Source of the DNA: Epiperipatus broadwayi
Lineage: Eukaryota; Onychophora; Udeonychophora; Euonychophora; Peripatidae
Assembly (NCBI GenBank): GCA_028023455.1
Contig: JAQFVV010006231.1
Location: 2,559,478 to 2,623,477, forward strand
DNA: 64,000 bases
Direction: 5' to 3'
Each line of letters begins with the position of its first letter. Positions within the stretch are counted from its first letter, which is position 1. The position numbers and the translations under genes were made by a program. Positions 23,240 through 33,500 of this stretch are shown in pieces. Under the pieces are notes generated by a model. It was not told where the DNA came from. It saw only the letters and a program-made list of their open reading frames with translations, and searched no databases.

Positions 23240-24760
23240 ACGCAACTAGTCTATCCTCTCATCAGTGAAAAATCTTAGTTCTAAACAACTACCGATTGTG
23301 AATTATCAGTCTGGAAAAGGTTTGAATTTCCATACACCATCTACGTTCCGCTATTGGATATAATGGCCGCGACTGATGAGGTGACGCAAATTTGAATCTA
23401 GAGGAAGAGGTACGCTGAGATAAACACACTGGAAAGACATCAAGTGCACAAGCAGAAGTCAAACATTTCATGTGATGAGAGGAGAGCTATTAAATCTCTC
23501 AAACAGGATGCATCTATAATCATTCTTCCTGCTGACAAAGGTAACACTACAGTTGTAATGGATAAAACTGATTATGATAACAAAATTCAAGGACTCTCAC
23601 AGCAGGCCAATACAAAAAGTAGCAAAAATCCGATTCCAAGTACAGAGGTAAAACTACAAGCATTACTCCGGAAGCATCGCAGGTATTTCAGTGATTCAGA
23701 AAAAAGAAATTAACCGATTTCAGCAAGTTCCTCACCTGTATGGATTGCCTAAAATCCATAAAGAGAATTTCCATTAAGACCTATTGTTAGTTCTAGAAAT
23801 TCACCCTGTCAAAATTTGTCAAGATTTCTTCTCGAAGTTCTTAGTCCATTGGCATATAGAACACCATCTTTCATCAGGGACTCTAAGCACTTTGTAGAAT
23901 TAGTCAGGAACATGAAAATGGAAAGAACTGACATATTAGTAAGCTTTGATGTGGAGATCTGTTTACAAATGTACCATGTGATGAAGCATTGTCTATTGTA
24001 AGGAAAGGTTATATGGCGATAACAGTCTGCAAAGTAGAACAGTTCTACCTATTGATAGCATAATGGAGTTATTAACATTCTGTGTAACAACAACATACTT
24101 TCAATATAACTCAGAATTCTTCCAACAAAATTGAGGGATGGCCATGGGATCATCACTGTCACCATTGCTCAGCAACATTTACATGGAAGAACTTGAAACA
24201 ACAGCCATAAATACTACTCCATGTCCGCCTAAAGTGTGGCTCGATATGTTGATGATACATTTGTAGTATGGCCACATGGCAAGATAAAATTACAGTCTTT
24301 CTGGATGCACATTAACAACATATCTCCTACAATTAATTTCACGATGGAAGCAGAACAAGAACAAAAATTGGCATTCTTGGATGTTCTTGTGACAAGACTC
24401 CTCAGGGCAAAGTAAAAACATCAGTATATAGGAAATCAACACACACTGGAAAATACTTGGCATATACATCCAATCATACAAGAAGCACTAAACAAGGAAT
24501 TGTACTGTCACTATGGAACAGGCAAGGAGGTTTGTTCAGAAACCAGTGATTTGGAAAAAGAAAAGATTCACATAGAACAAATGCTTATGAAGAATGGTTA
24601 CCATCAGCAGTCATCAGAAAAACTTTCAATAGACAACAGAAAAAGACACCAAAAGAGGAAACAGTTATTGGTACGGTGGTGTATCCATACATACCAGGAA
24701 TGGCGGACAAACTAAAAGAATCTGCAGTCAATATAATATTAGAACTGCTTTCCAAAGCCA
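23240..24760 (+). pseudogene. PLE-A reverse transcriptase (frameshifted)
   Basis: Motifs in order: NLSSKQL and SGKGLNF in the N-terminal part (about 23270-23325), then DERRAIKSLKQDASIIILP and ADKGNTTVVMDKTDYD (23474-23580). YGLPKIHK is at about 23742-23765 and LRPIVSS at about 23775-23797. SFDVE with the first catalytic Asp is at about 23941-23958. GMAMGSSLSPLLSNIYME is at 24134-24187, and ARYVDD with the paired catalytic Asps at about 24238-24262. LAFLDVLV is at 24367-24390. LPADKG, SFDVE, GMAMGSxLSP and YVDD are diagnostic of Penelope RTs. At least four frame changes and a stop before GMAMG make it a pseudogene. Confidence 0.92.
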
Positions 24761-24775
24761 TACCACACTTGAGGA

Positions 24776-25147
24776 ATGCTTACTTCCACTAAGCCTAAAC
24801 TGGAAATGCTGAAGAACAAAAACTGCATCTATGAGATACCATGTGAATGTGGAAGAAAATACATTGGTGAGACCTGTCGGCCTGTTGAACAACGATTGAA
24901 GGAACACAAACTAATGGTTAAAAGAGAAAAAACAGATGTGTCTACCATAGCAGATCATGTATGTACTAATGACCACATGCTTAAATGGGAAAATACAAAG
25001 ATATTGGATAAAGAGGAAAAAATGCATAGAAGAAAATTCAAGGAAGCTGCTCATATGACAATGGTAAATAATCCTATAAGTCAACCCAGTGTGGCAATAC
25101 ACAATGTATGGAAGCCTCTAATTAATCTTGCTCTTAGGAAAAAATAA
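24776..25147 (+). CDS. GIY-YIG endonuclease domain of PLE-A (123 aa, partial)
   Basis: The C-terminal nuclease of the PLE, still open. CIYEIPCECGRKYIGET supplies the GIY (as IYE), the Cys pair and the YIG triad. EQRLKEHK follows with the conserved Arg and His. HVCTNDHMLKWENTKILDKE comes next, and the frame ends NVWKPLINLALRKK. In full-length PLEs this domain nicks target DNA to prime reverse transcription. The ATG at 24776 lies within the family ORF, so it is a convenient frame start and probably not a true one. The upstream RT is frameshifted, so production of a working fusion protein is unlikely. Confidence 0.9.
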   Translation: MLTSTKPKLEMLKNKNCIYEIPCECGRKYIGETCRPVEQRLKEHKLMVKREKTDVSTIADHVCTNDHMLKWENTKILDKEEKMHRRKFKEAAHMTMVNNPISQPSVAIHNVWKPLINLALRKK

Positions 25148-25249
25148 AAAATAATAAAAATAATTAGACTTGTTTAAAAAAAAAAAATTGAAGGACTCAG
25201 GAGGATTTGAACCAACCCTCAAGTATAAATATATCAAATTTCTACTATA

Positions 25250-25350
25250 TGTTGCCTTTGACAGAATAGCTCAGTTGGTAGAGCGTTTGCCTTAAATTCA
25301 ATATACAAGAATCTAAAGGTGCGAGTTCAACTTCTAAGTGAATATTGTCA
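25250..25350 (+). repeat. tRNA-like module in the PLE-A 3' region
   Basis: TAGCTCAGTTGGTAGAGC (25267-25284) is identical to a canonical tRNA D-arm and A-box. It is followed about 35 nt later by GGTGCGAGTTCAACTTC (25318-25334), a fair B-box and T-loop. GACAGAA upstream can partly pair with ATTGTC downstream. The anticodon arm is not classical. The module aligns with weaker versions in the copies at about 2785-2860 and 27878-27960, so it belongs to the element and not to a chance insertion in one copy. Confidence 0.75.
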
Positions 25351-25373
25351 CTGTGCATATAGGCCGGCAACAC

Positions 25374-25410
25374 CTGAAGAAGAGTGGAGAATAATACTAC
25401 TCGAAACGTT
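25374..25410 (+). ncRNA. Hammerhead-ribozyme-like motif in PLE-A
   Basis: CTGAAGA (a match to CUGANGA) is followed by a hairpin with GAGT pairing to ACTC, then GAAAC and GTT. One extra A precedes the stem. The same block occurs at 27987 (+) and at 27588-27594 (-) and, decayed, at 2896. The arrangement fits ribozymes described in PLE pseudo-LTRs. Cleavage has not been shown. Confidence 0.6.
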
Positions 25411-25555
25411 GTGTAATTACTAACCTGTATTGTCTATTTGTGTGTTATTACTAACAAGTTGTTTGTATTTGAAAAGTTTAAATAAAGTTTAAAATTTTCT
25501 ATACATTCAATATTCACTCATAAATGATGGAAATAGTCCAACATATTACATCTTA

Positions 25556-25837
25556 TAAAAAGTTTAATTTGTTTATAACTTAAAATCCACACAGACATCT
25601 TTATATTATATACTTATTAGTTCATGTACTCAGAGGCTTGTATTGAACATGTTTACCTTATTTATTTGGATTTTGTTTTACAATTTGACAGATGATCAAA
25701 AGATATGGAAAGAGATATACTTATAAAATCATATAACATACATACAGTAAATAGTTAATACATTAAATTTCATTTATTTGTGTTTGTAACTATGTTTATT
25801 CATATTGAAAAAAATCAACAGTGTATGTTTTTGTTTT
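25556..25837. other. Intron sequence before the phospholipase D exon
   Basis: AT-rich with no further features. It ends in a weak pyrimidine tract, TTTTTGTTTTAG. Confidence 0.6.
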
Positions 25838-25839
25838 AG

Positions 25840-25968
25840 ATATACAATACAGTTGACTCATGGAAATTTTGAATGGACCATTAAAAGAAGATATAAACAT
25901 TTTTTGAGGCTTCATCAACATCTTCAAGTTTTCAGAACTACATTAAAAATACCTATGCCTTCTAGAAG
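25840..25968 (+). CDS. Internal exon of phospholipase D, PX-domain core
   Basis: A 129-bp exon bounded by TTTTGTTTTAG (acceptor AG at 25838-25839) and AAG|GTAATA (donor GT at 25969-25970). Both boundaries are phase 2, so it is symmetric. The frame reads YTIQLTHGNFEWTIKRRYKH, then FLRLHQHLQVF and LKIPMPSRR. The W-T-I-K-R-R-Y-K-H-F stretch and terminal IPxPxRR are characteristic of the PX domain of animal phospholipase D1/D2, which cleaves phosphatidylcholine to phosphatidic acid and choline. The basic RRYK segment belongs to the phosphoinositide-binding pocket. No other exon of the gene was found, so the introns are long and the rest lies outside the window or was missed. It differs from secreted spider sphingomyelinase-type enzymes, which lack a PX domain. 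Confidence 0.9.
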
Positions 25969-25970
25969 GT

Positions 25971-27433
25971 AATAATTCTCTTTTTTTTTAATTGATGGGA
26001 TTATTAGTAGTCATAACAACGAGTATTAAAAGTAATTTGCTTCTAAAATATTATTTGAAACTGTGAATGTAAAGACTTTGAATTAATTATTTAGAGAATA
26101 TTTAAGGGAGACAGAAGCATTGTATGATTGTATTGATATTTTTTTAACATCTGTTATATATAAAAAATTTCTTTTTTCTTAGTTTCTCTAGGCTATAACC
26201 GTGGTTGAATGATAATAAAATTCATATATAAAAAACTTAACTAAAAGAGTAATTAGAAGTAATTACTTAAAGAATCTTCTATATATAGTATTAATAAAAT
26301 TGTTTCATATACAAAGATCCATTAAAACTTATAGTAATTCTAAAATTTAAATGCAAAAGAGTGAATAACAATAGCAAACTGCCATGGATTAAGTACTATA
26401 ATTTGATTATTCTAGTCAGATTTGGTCAGAGAACAAAACATCCATACATTTCATAGACTCTACTATTTGTTAAGGTATTTCATTTTAATTCACTTTCTAA
26501 GCAAATAACATTAGGATTTTTACAGTACCGATATTGTTACTATATGACTCTTAAACATGAGTTACTGCGGTCATTTTTGTTAAGGGTTGCTGGTGGAAGG
26601 ATTAGGATATTCTAATTTATTTGGAGTCGTATGAAGGCTTAAAACTTTTTAGAAGATCTATAATAAGGTTTTATATTACTATAATCTTTTGCCTTTTTTA
26701 AAAATCTTTTTTTTTTTAAAAAACAAATAAGCTGTAATCATACACTAATTGCACAGAAGGTTATATAATCTTCAAGCATTCTAGTGGCAGATTAAGTATT
26801 TAATGTTCAGCCCAAACCAGATTTTTCTTATCAAGTTGCTCAATATATAATCTTCAATTTAACTCTACAGTTGTGTCAAACAATGCGGGACTTGTGAACC
26901 ACATAATGTATTAATTACTTTATTCTTTTTATTCAGCATAAACATATCATCTAGATTCTATTTGTGCTACTACAATGGAAACAACTAATTAGTTTATAAT
27001 TAGTAAGTGAATATTTATACTATCATACAAATGTCTATCAGATTAATTATTGCATTCTCCTTTATCTATAGAATACAAAATATGTAATTAATTTACTTTC
27101 AATTTTAAATTTAAAGATCAAAACTCCTGATCTGAACCATGAATTTTATGCATACATAGTTATTTTAATTTATGATAATAGCAATTCATAATCATGTCTT
27201 TTTTATTTGGTTATCGAATATTGAACATAAACCCATTTTTATATTCATGCAATAATGAAAATAGTGTACTTTAGTTTTTGGGATTAAATAATTCTAATTT
27301 AATGTTAATGTTTTTATGTGCCATAAGTAAAAATAAGACATTTTATTTTACACATAGAAAAAAAAATATGGATACACATAGTTACTAGAGTTTATGTTTA
27401 TCTGAAATTTGTAATGGTATTTTAGTAGTAATT
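25971..27433. other. Intron sequence after the phospholipase D exon
   Basis: No further exon recognised. The next expected PX and PH coding segments (arginine-rich loop, then a PSLPR-like patch) were looked for and not found. Confidence 0.5.
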
Positions 27434-27790
27434 ATGTTATGGAGCATTTCCATCACCTAATATTAATTGTTAAAGATCTTTAGAAAAATTCAATGTTTAT
27501 TTAAACTTTTTTCAAATACATTCATTTGTTATTGATAATATGCAGATTAATATATAATATAAGATTTCAAAATATATTATTCTCTCTTCTTCAGATGTTG
27601 TTGGCTTTAAGTAATAGTACTAGCATGGGAATTGAAACTGAACCTTTAGATTGAGTTTGTCAAAGGCAACACCAGTAGACTTTTTATATACTTATCTGTA
27701 AGGGTTATCTTGATCTCTCCAATATCATGTGAGTAGCAAAGCAAATAATCTCAGAAGTTAATCCATAGTAATAATTTATAATGATTGGAA
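27434..27790 (-). mobile_element. PLE-A terminal region, inverted copy
   Basis: On the minus strand: GTTGCCTTTGACAAACTCAA, a weak T-arm (GGTTCAGTTTCAATTCCC), then CATCTGAAGAAGAG (box at 27588-27594). Next come AATGTATTTGAAAAAAGTTT and the terminal GGTGATGGAAATGCTCC. It is the family-A tail in reverse, about 16 bp from the plus-strand tail that follows. Confidence 0.8.
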
Positions 27791-27806
27791 ACAATTCATC
27801 ATCTTT

Positions 27807-28105
27807 GCTCTTAGTAAAAAATGGAAAGATTGGGACAACCCCTATAGATAAGAATATGAAACTTTTACTGACTGCCTCCTTTCATGAAATAATTTAGTTG
27901 TCTAGAACATCGTATTAAATGTAAATATTCATAAATCTAAAGATCCAGATTTGATTTCCATGCAAGTATGGTTCAAGCCAGCATACCTGAAGAAGAGAGA
28001 ATATTATGCCTTGACACATTGTGTTATATATGAGACTTGCATGCTATTACTGACAGCTGAATGTATTTGAAAAAAATTAAATAAAAGTTTGAATTTTTTA
28101 AAGAC
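27807..28105 (+). mobile_element. PLE-A terminal region, direct copy
   Basis: It begins at TTGCTCTTAGTAAAAAATGG, the end of the PLE-A coding region in the 25.1-kb copy. It runs through a decayed tRNA-like part and ACCTGAAGAAGAG (box at 27987-27993) to AAAGTTTGAATTTTTTAAAG. With the preceding inverted copy it forms a head-to-head pair lacking RT and nuclease. That is what remains if an element with inverted pseudo-LTRs loses its middle. Confidence 0.8.
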
Positions 28106-30074
28106 ATTTGTAATAGTAGCTGGGTTCAAACCCTGTTACAAGAAAGTGGAAAATCACATACACATTACCCTCAATACAGGTATTTATTCAAGCTGTCATT
28201 AAAGGGTTAAATATATATATATAATTAGACATATATATGTGCGTGAATTAAATTTTGAATTTTTTTTTTTTTAGAAAATAAATGGGGAAGGGATTAATTA
28301 GTAATCATTGTTTATTTTAGAATGTTTTACTTTTAAAATATTACAAATTGGCAAAATTACAGTTGTATGCAAATATTTTATATATTGTTTAGGATTGTTT
28401 AAAATATTGATTTTAGTTTCAATTATATTTCAAATTAATGAGGGTAGCAAAAAAGAAATATTGTATATGCATTCAAGCAATTCTGTGTTGTATCACAATC
28501 GTTAATTACTGTAAAAAGAAAAATTCCAAGAAAAGCCATAGAATGTTTTGCTAATAAGAAAGGATACCAGGAATGATGGCACCACTAAAACAATGGAAAT
28601 GTAAAATAAAGAAGTAAAAAGTAATTTGGAAAAGGAAAACGTATTCAAAGAAAAAGAACTAGATCGGAGATCTGATAAAATTCCTTTTTCTGAGAAAGGA
28701 AATGCAATTAAACAAAAATTAATTAATGAGAATTGGAGAAAAGAAAAGACAATTATTCAGTTAGATTGCAACCGCTGAGCGAGAGAGAATCATAAAGATA
28801 TATGAATGAAAATGTTTAAAATGACGGGGTAAGCGCTAACACGTAAAGGGCTTCACCATTTACAGCCAATGCGAACTGACTATATACCGCCTGCCCACAG
28901 AAGAACCTAGGAATCTCGTGAATACTCCATAGTGCTTAACATAGGATGAAATAGAAGAGAATCGTGCATCCAAAATATGAATTAATTCGTTTTAAAAACT
29001 ATATTATAGAAGACTTCAATTACGGCTTATCCATTACTTACGGACATCTAAATAATGAACTTTACAGAAAGAAACTATATTGCACTCTCATAAGGTAAAC
29101 TGCGAATGCTACAAGATCATGGAACTCAACCTGATGCACTAAATGATTCATTATATTCTGATCCCACACCCCGGGGTTTGTAAGGTAATGTGAACTATAT
29201 TTTTTTATATAACTCAGAATTGCTTATGGCTACCCTTATAATGACTATTAAATTATTTCATAGCATGAAATTATTGCGTACAACTGTATACTAAATTTTT
29301 TTCTTATATATAAATTAATATTTGTTTGTTCTAGATTAAATATTTTATTGCTTCATTTATGGTTTGGGAAATTTATTATATATTTTAAATGGGAAAGATA
29401 TGAATTGATTTTACATAGATTATGTTTAAATATTAATAATAAAATTTTATACATATTTACCTTTGCATTAAAATTATTCATTAATTATCATTTACATTCT
29501 CCTATCACTTCATCTGCCAAATAAAATGCAAATGATTCAAATATGTCCGAGGTGAAAAGATATTTTTACGAGTGCATTAGAGGTTACATACAAACCCATA
29601 TTTTTTTTTGTTCTTATCTCCGTTCCTCCGATAGGTTTTCCTCCCCGCCCTGGGAATGAGCTAGCTTGGGTCAGGCACCTCGTTAATTGGGAAATATAAT
29701 TCTCACCTTGAGTTTGGCGCTTGAGGTCATCGATAAACTGACGCTCATAAATATATTCTCCCATAGATATTTTTTTTTATGATTTAGATCTTACTCAAGG
29801 GACAAGAGCTACTGGAAACTTTCATTTCATTTGTCTTAAATCCTATTTATGCAATATTTAGAAATTGCGTCAAGCAAATAATACTTATATAAATAATTTG
29901 TATCAGAATTTTCTTTGGTAGGTAGTATTTAAATATTACCTACAGGTGTTATGGTGACTAGACAGCCATAGAAATTCCATCTAGTCTACGATATGGCTCA
30001 CGTGTCTATTTTTTTAAAGATCTATTATATTTTTTTAAGTCTTCAAATGTCAGAAGGGATGGTTAGAAGGGATG
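28106..30074. other. Non-coding stretch with two GC-richer patches
   Basis: Patches at about 28780-29190 and 29600-29765 have more CpG and complexity than their surroundings. On the minus strand the second contains CGCCAAACTCAAGGTGAGAA, which resembles an exon end with a splice donor. No protein family is recognised and no acceptor was found. A B-box-like GGGTTCAAACCC lies at 28122-28133. Confidence 0.4.
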
Positions 30075-30130
30075 GCCGGTTAAACATTTAACAATTAATA
30101 TTAGATGATTGAAATAATCCAACATATAGT
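30075..30130 (+). mobile_element. PLE-A end fragment
   Basis: TTAGATGATTGAAATAATCC followed by AACATATAG matches the outer terminus of family A (AAATGATGGAAATAGTCC then AACATAT at 25526-25550). Confidence 0.6.
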
Positions 30131-30429
30131 TAGTTACTGGAGATTACATTGTTACATATAGTGTTTACTGAAAATAAATATATTCAATGTAATTCAAATC
30201 TTGGTTTTATAATATACAATTAAGTGATCATTTTTCTTTATAAGTAAATGTTTATTTTTATATGTATATATGTATGTTTAATACTCTGTCCCAAACATAA
30301 GTTGAAATCAAGCAATAGCATTTATATTTGTTGATAATAATCTACTATTTCTTGCTATTTTTTAATGCAATTTATTTTAGAATCTCAATATTTAGAAAAA
30401 CATGTTAAAATTTAATTGTTAAGAAATGT

Positions 30430-30560
30430 TAACACACATGTTTTCCTGAAGGTTTGTGATGATGGTGTTTTAGTTGTATTTATATATTGGACTATTTCAA
30501 TCATCTAATATGATTATTGAATGTCTTTAGAAAAATTTAACTTTAACACACATTTATTAT
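30430..30560 (-). mobile_element. PLE-A end fragment, inverted
   Basis: ATATTGGACTATTTCAATCA, then TTGAATGTCTTTAGAAAAATT, is the complement of the family-A terminus. It pairs with the fragment at 30075-30130 in opposite orientation. Confidence 0.65.
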
Positions 30561-33500
30561 TAGGCACAATTATTAAACACATGTGTATAATTTTACTTTG
30601 AGAATATAGAATGAGAAATTTCAAGCCTATTACAGCCTATAGTGAAACTGGCCATGTGACTTATTTCTTGTTTTTCATCTTTCAACCAAGTGAAATTAAT
30701 AATATATATCAAATACATAGTTTACTCTTGTATTTTTATGGTTTTATATATGTATATTAATGAGCGCAAATGTATATATAAGAATATATGTACATACAAA
30801 TGTACTTGATATTTTGAGCTGTTCAATGTTTATTTTTTGCAGTTAGTTACTTTAGAATGCAACTTATTATGATATAAAAATTTGATGTATATTGAAGCAA
30901 TCAATCTGATACTCAGATTGAGCTTCACAGCCCACTCAGAATCTACCACCACCAAACCATATTCAAACTCCATCCTTACACATATATACACATTTATTAA
31001 TACATTTTTTGCTTAATTATTAAAAATAATCATTGACATGGATATTTAATAATATCTTAATTTAAATATTCTAAATGAATAAATATTTTATATTATTCGT
31101 ATATGTGCATAATGGATACATATATATCATAGGTGAGGGGAGATTATTTATAAAGTATTTATACTATTAAAATATATTATAGTAATTTGTATTTTTTAAA
31201 TTATGTAAAATTTTATTATTTATTTTAGTAATGGTGGTCAGAAAGGATGATGCAATTCTGCCGAATATTCTCGAATGCAATTAAGTAAATTAACCAGAAA
31301 TCCATTAATCCCAATTAAAATGTTATAATTTTATAAAAGTAATATAAAATCCATTAGTGGAAATTTTATCCACTTCAAATTTGTTTTAAAATCTCAGATT
31401 ATATTTTAAAACAATCATTTGAGAAATTCTTAGCAGGATTGCATTGTCTTAAAACTTACCAGAACAAAGGTATGCATCCAGTCTGCAAAAATTGCAGATC
31501 AATAAAGTAGATAAATTGCCTTAGGTGAACTAACTAAAAGCATTCCAAAACAATTTTAAAATAATATAAATAATGTTGGATTTGAATACACGAAGAGAGC
31601 AAATAATTTGAGAAGAGCAATGGCCAGTCAAATCCATACCTGTTGTACCTTTGACTCAATGTATCATGAGTAGGTAAATACTTCACCTTTCTCACCATTC
31701 CAGAATGCCTGCTTTCTCAATACCACTACCCAGGATCCAGATACTCATGAACTATTACTATGAACCTATATATTAAATAATGCAAATGCTATCCGAGGGA
31801 ATTTCAAATCATCAAAGAATTGCCATCAATACTGAACATGGTAACAAATCCATGTTGCTGCTATAACTCATAAATTTATGTGTATAATATCAATTTAAAA
31901 CTGAATTTTTTTGTCTAACCATTCCTTTAAATGTAATGTAATCTTTTTTTTAGCTGATCTGAAAATCAGAAATATCTTAACTAGTATAATTTGTAAAAAC
32001 TTATTTTATTGTTAAAAATGTATTTAACTCTCTATAAACTCTCTCAATATTCCTATCATTGAGCCTCTAGTAAATACTTCTAATTTCTTATTTCACTTTT
32101 GTGCGGCAACAATATTTTATATTTTGATTATTATATTTTGTATTTTAAATAATATGCCGATAATTTTTTTAATTTGCAAGAATGTTCACTCTCTCTTTTA
32201 AATCCCCACCTTTCTTTTTGTGGGGAGATCAGTTTAGTTTCTTTTAATTAAAACAAGTTTGTTATTTGAATTACTGTGGAAGCTTGCAGATTTGGGGGAA
32301 ACAACTCAATTATATTATAGTGTGATTGACGGAAAAACAGTAGAAATCTGTTTTTCTCAGAAATGTTTTCATTTTAATTTAAAATAATAGTGCTAATTCT
32401 AAAAGTTCAAACTTGTTTTATGTGAAATTAAATCAATATTTTATTTTATGAAATCAATAACCACCACTTAAATCATATAGATAATGATGTATGGTATTGA
32501 TGTATGCTATATCATCAAAGCACTTAAAACCGAATTTTCATGTTTGTTTTAACATTTGTGGGAAGTTTTATATATAAATTAATGTAACAGGGGAAGGGGA
32601 TTTCTATTTCAATATTTTATCATTTTATTAATGAGTTTAAGCTCTCCTTTACTATTTAGTATTCTAATCATACCATTATGCTGGATATTCCATTATATAT
32701 AGGTATCAATTAATTAAGTCTTTTAAATATTTTATACATTGTTGCAAGCATTGCATGCATACCAGCCTCCTCGTTTGTTTTATATATATTGTGCTTCATT
32801 CCCCAGGTGTATTGGAAAAACCCAACTCCATCTCATATCTCCAAGTCCAAGAACCAGGCTCTTAACCCCCCTGGGGATTTATTTGGTCACTTGAGCTAGC
32901 TCCATATGGGAATCACTCATGGAAAAACCAGCCTATAAAAATTCACAGCAGACTGTTCTTCATTTCATTAACCGATTCTGCCAAAGTTTGCAGACATATA
33001 TCAGTCTTTATTTCTTCAATGAATTTTTGAAAGCACCTTCAAAGATCTGTGAATGGATCACATAAATACACCCCCAAGCACATACCACTCTTTTTGTTCT
33101 AGTTCCAGATAAATAAGCCATAATGTTATGATTCTACTAAGCAGATTACTTTATGAGATTTATTAATATTTTCATGTGTGAGTCATTTTGTGACATAATT
33201 ATATATATTTTGAATTAAATCTCCCACACACATTTTTACCTTTCTTACTCAGTAAAAACTGAGATTATTTCACTTATTAATATAAAATATGTTTTTGTAG
33301 TAAAGTTAATAATTCTAAGTAAGTTCGGTCAAGTGCTGTATTTAGTTCTTCTTTCTAGGGGTGGATTTAACATTCATTTACATACTCGAATAGCACTATT
33401 AATACTGTATTGGCAGATATTATTGTTTCTCGATTATTGGCATATAAATCAGCTGCAATAAAAATAATAAAGTAATGAATCTATTTGTAACTTCTTAAAT

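Larger units (their letters stand above)
22939..25555 (+). mobile_element. Penelope-like element, family A, longest copy
   Basis: A GIY-YIG PLE of about 2.6 kb with N-terminal region, RT, GIY-YIG endonuclease and structured 3' tail, in the usual order. It is bounded by a short inverted pair: ATGTTGGACTATTTCATCAT at 22943-22962 and its complement near 25526-25550. RT motifs are readable but spread over three frames with several stops, so it is not active. PLEs move by target-primed reverse transcription using the linked endonuclease. Three or more truncated relatives are in this window. Confidence 0.92.

Noticed and set aside
25267-25340. Functional tRNA gene
   Set aside because: The D-arm is perfect, but the anticodon arm and acceptor stem do not close well and the block repeats inside PLE-A copies.
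29600-29700. Spliceosomal snRNA (CCCAGGGCGGGG resembles part of U1)
   Set aside because: The 5' splice-site-pairing sequence, Sm site and remaining stems are absent.
29537-29764. Minus-strand 75-aa frame with a donor-like CAAGGTGAGA
   Set aside because: No acceptor, no recognisable family, and GC-richer patches here could be old repeats. Kept only as a note.
32790-33120. Solo LTR with a TATA box
   Set aside because: No partner LTR, no TG...CA borders and no target duplication could be found.
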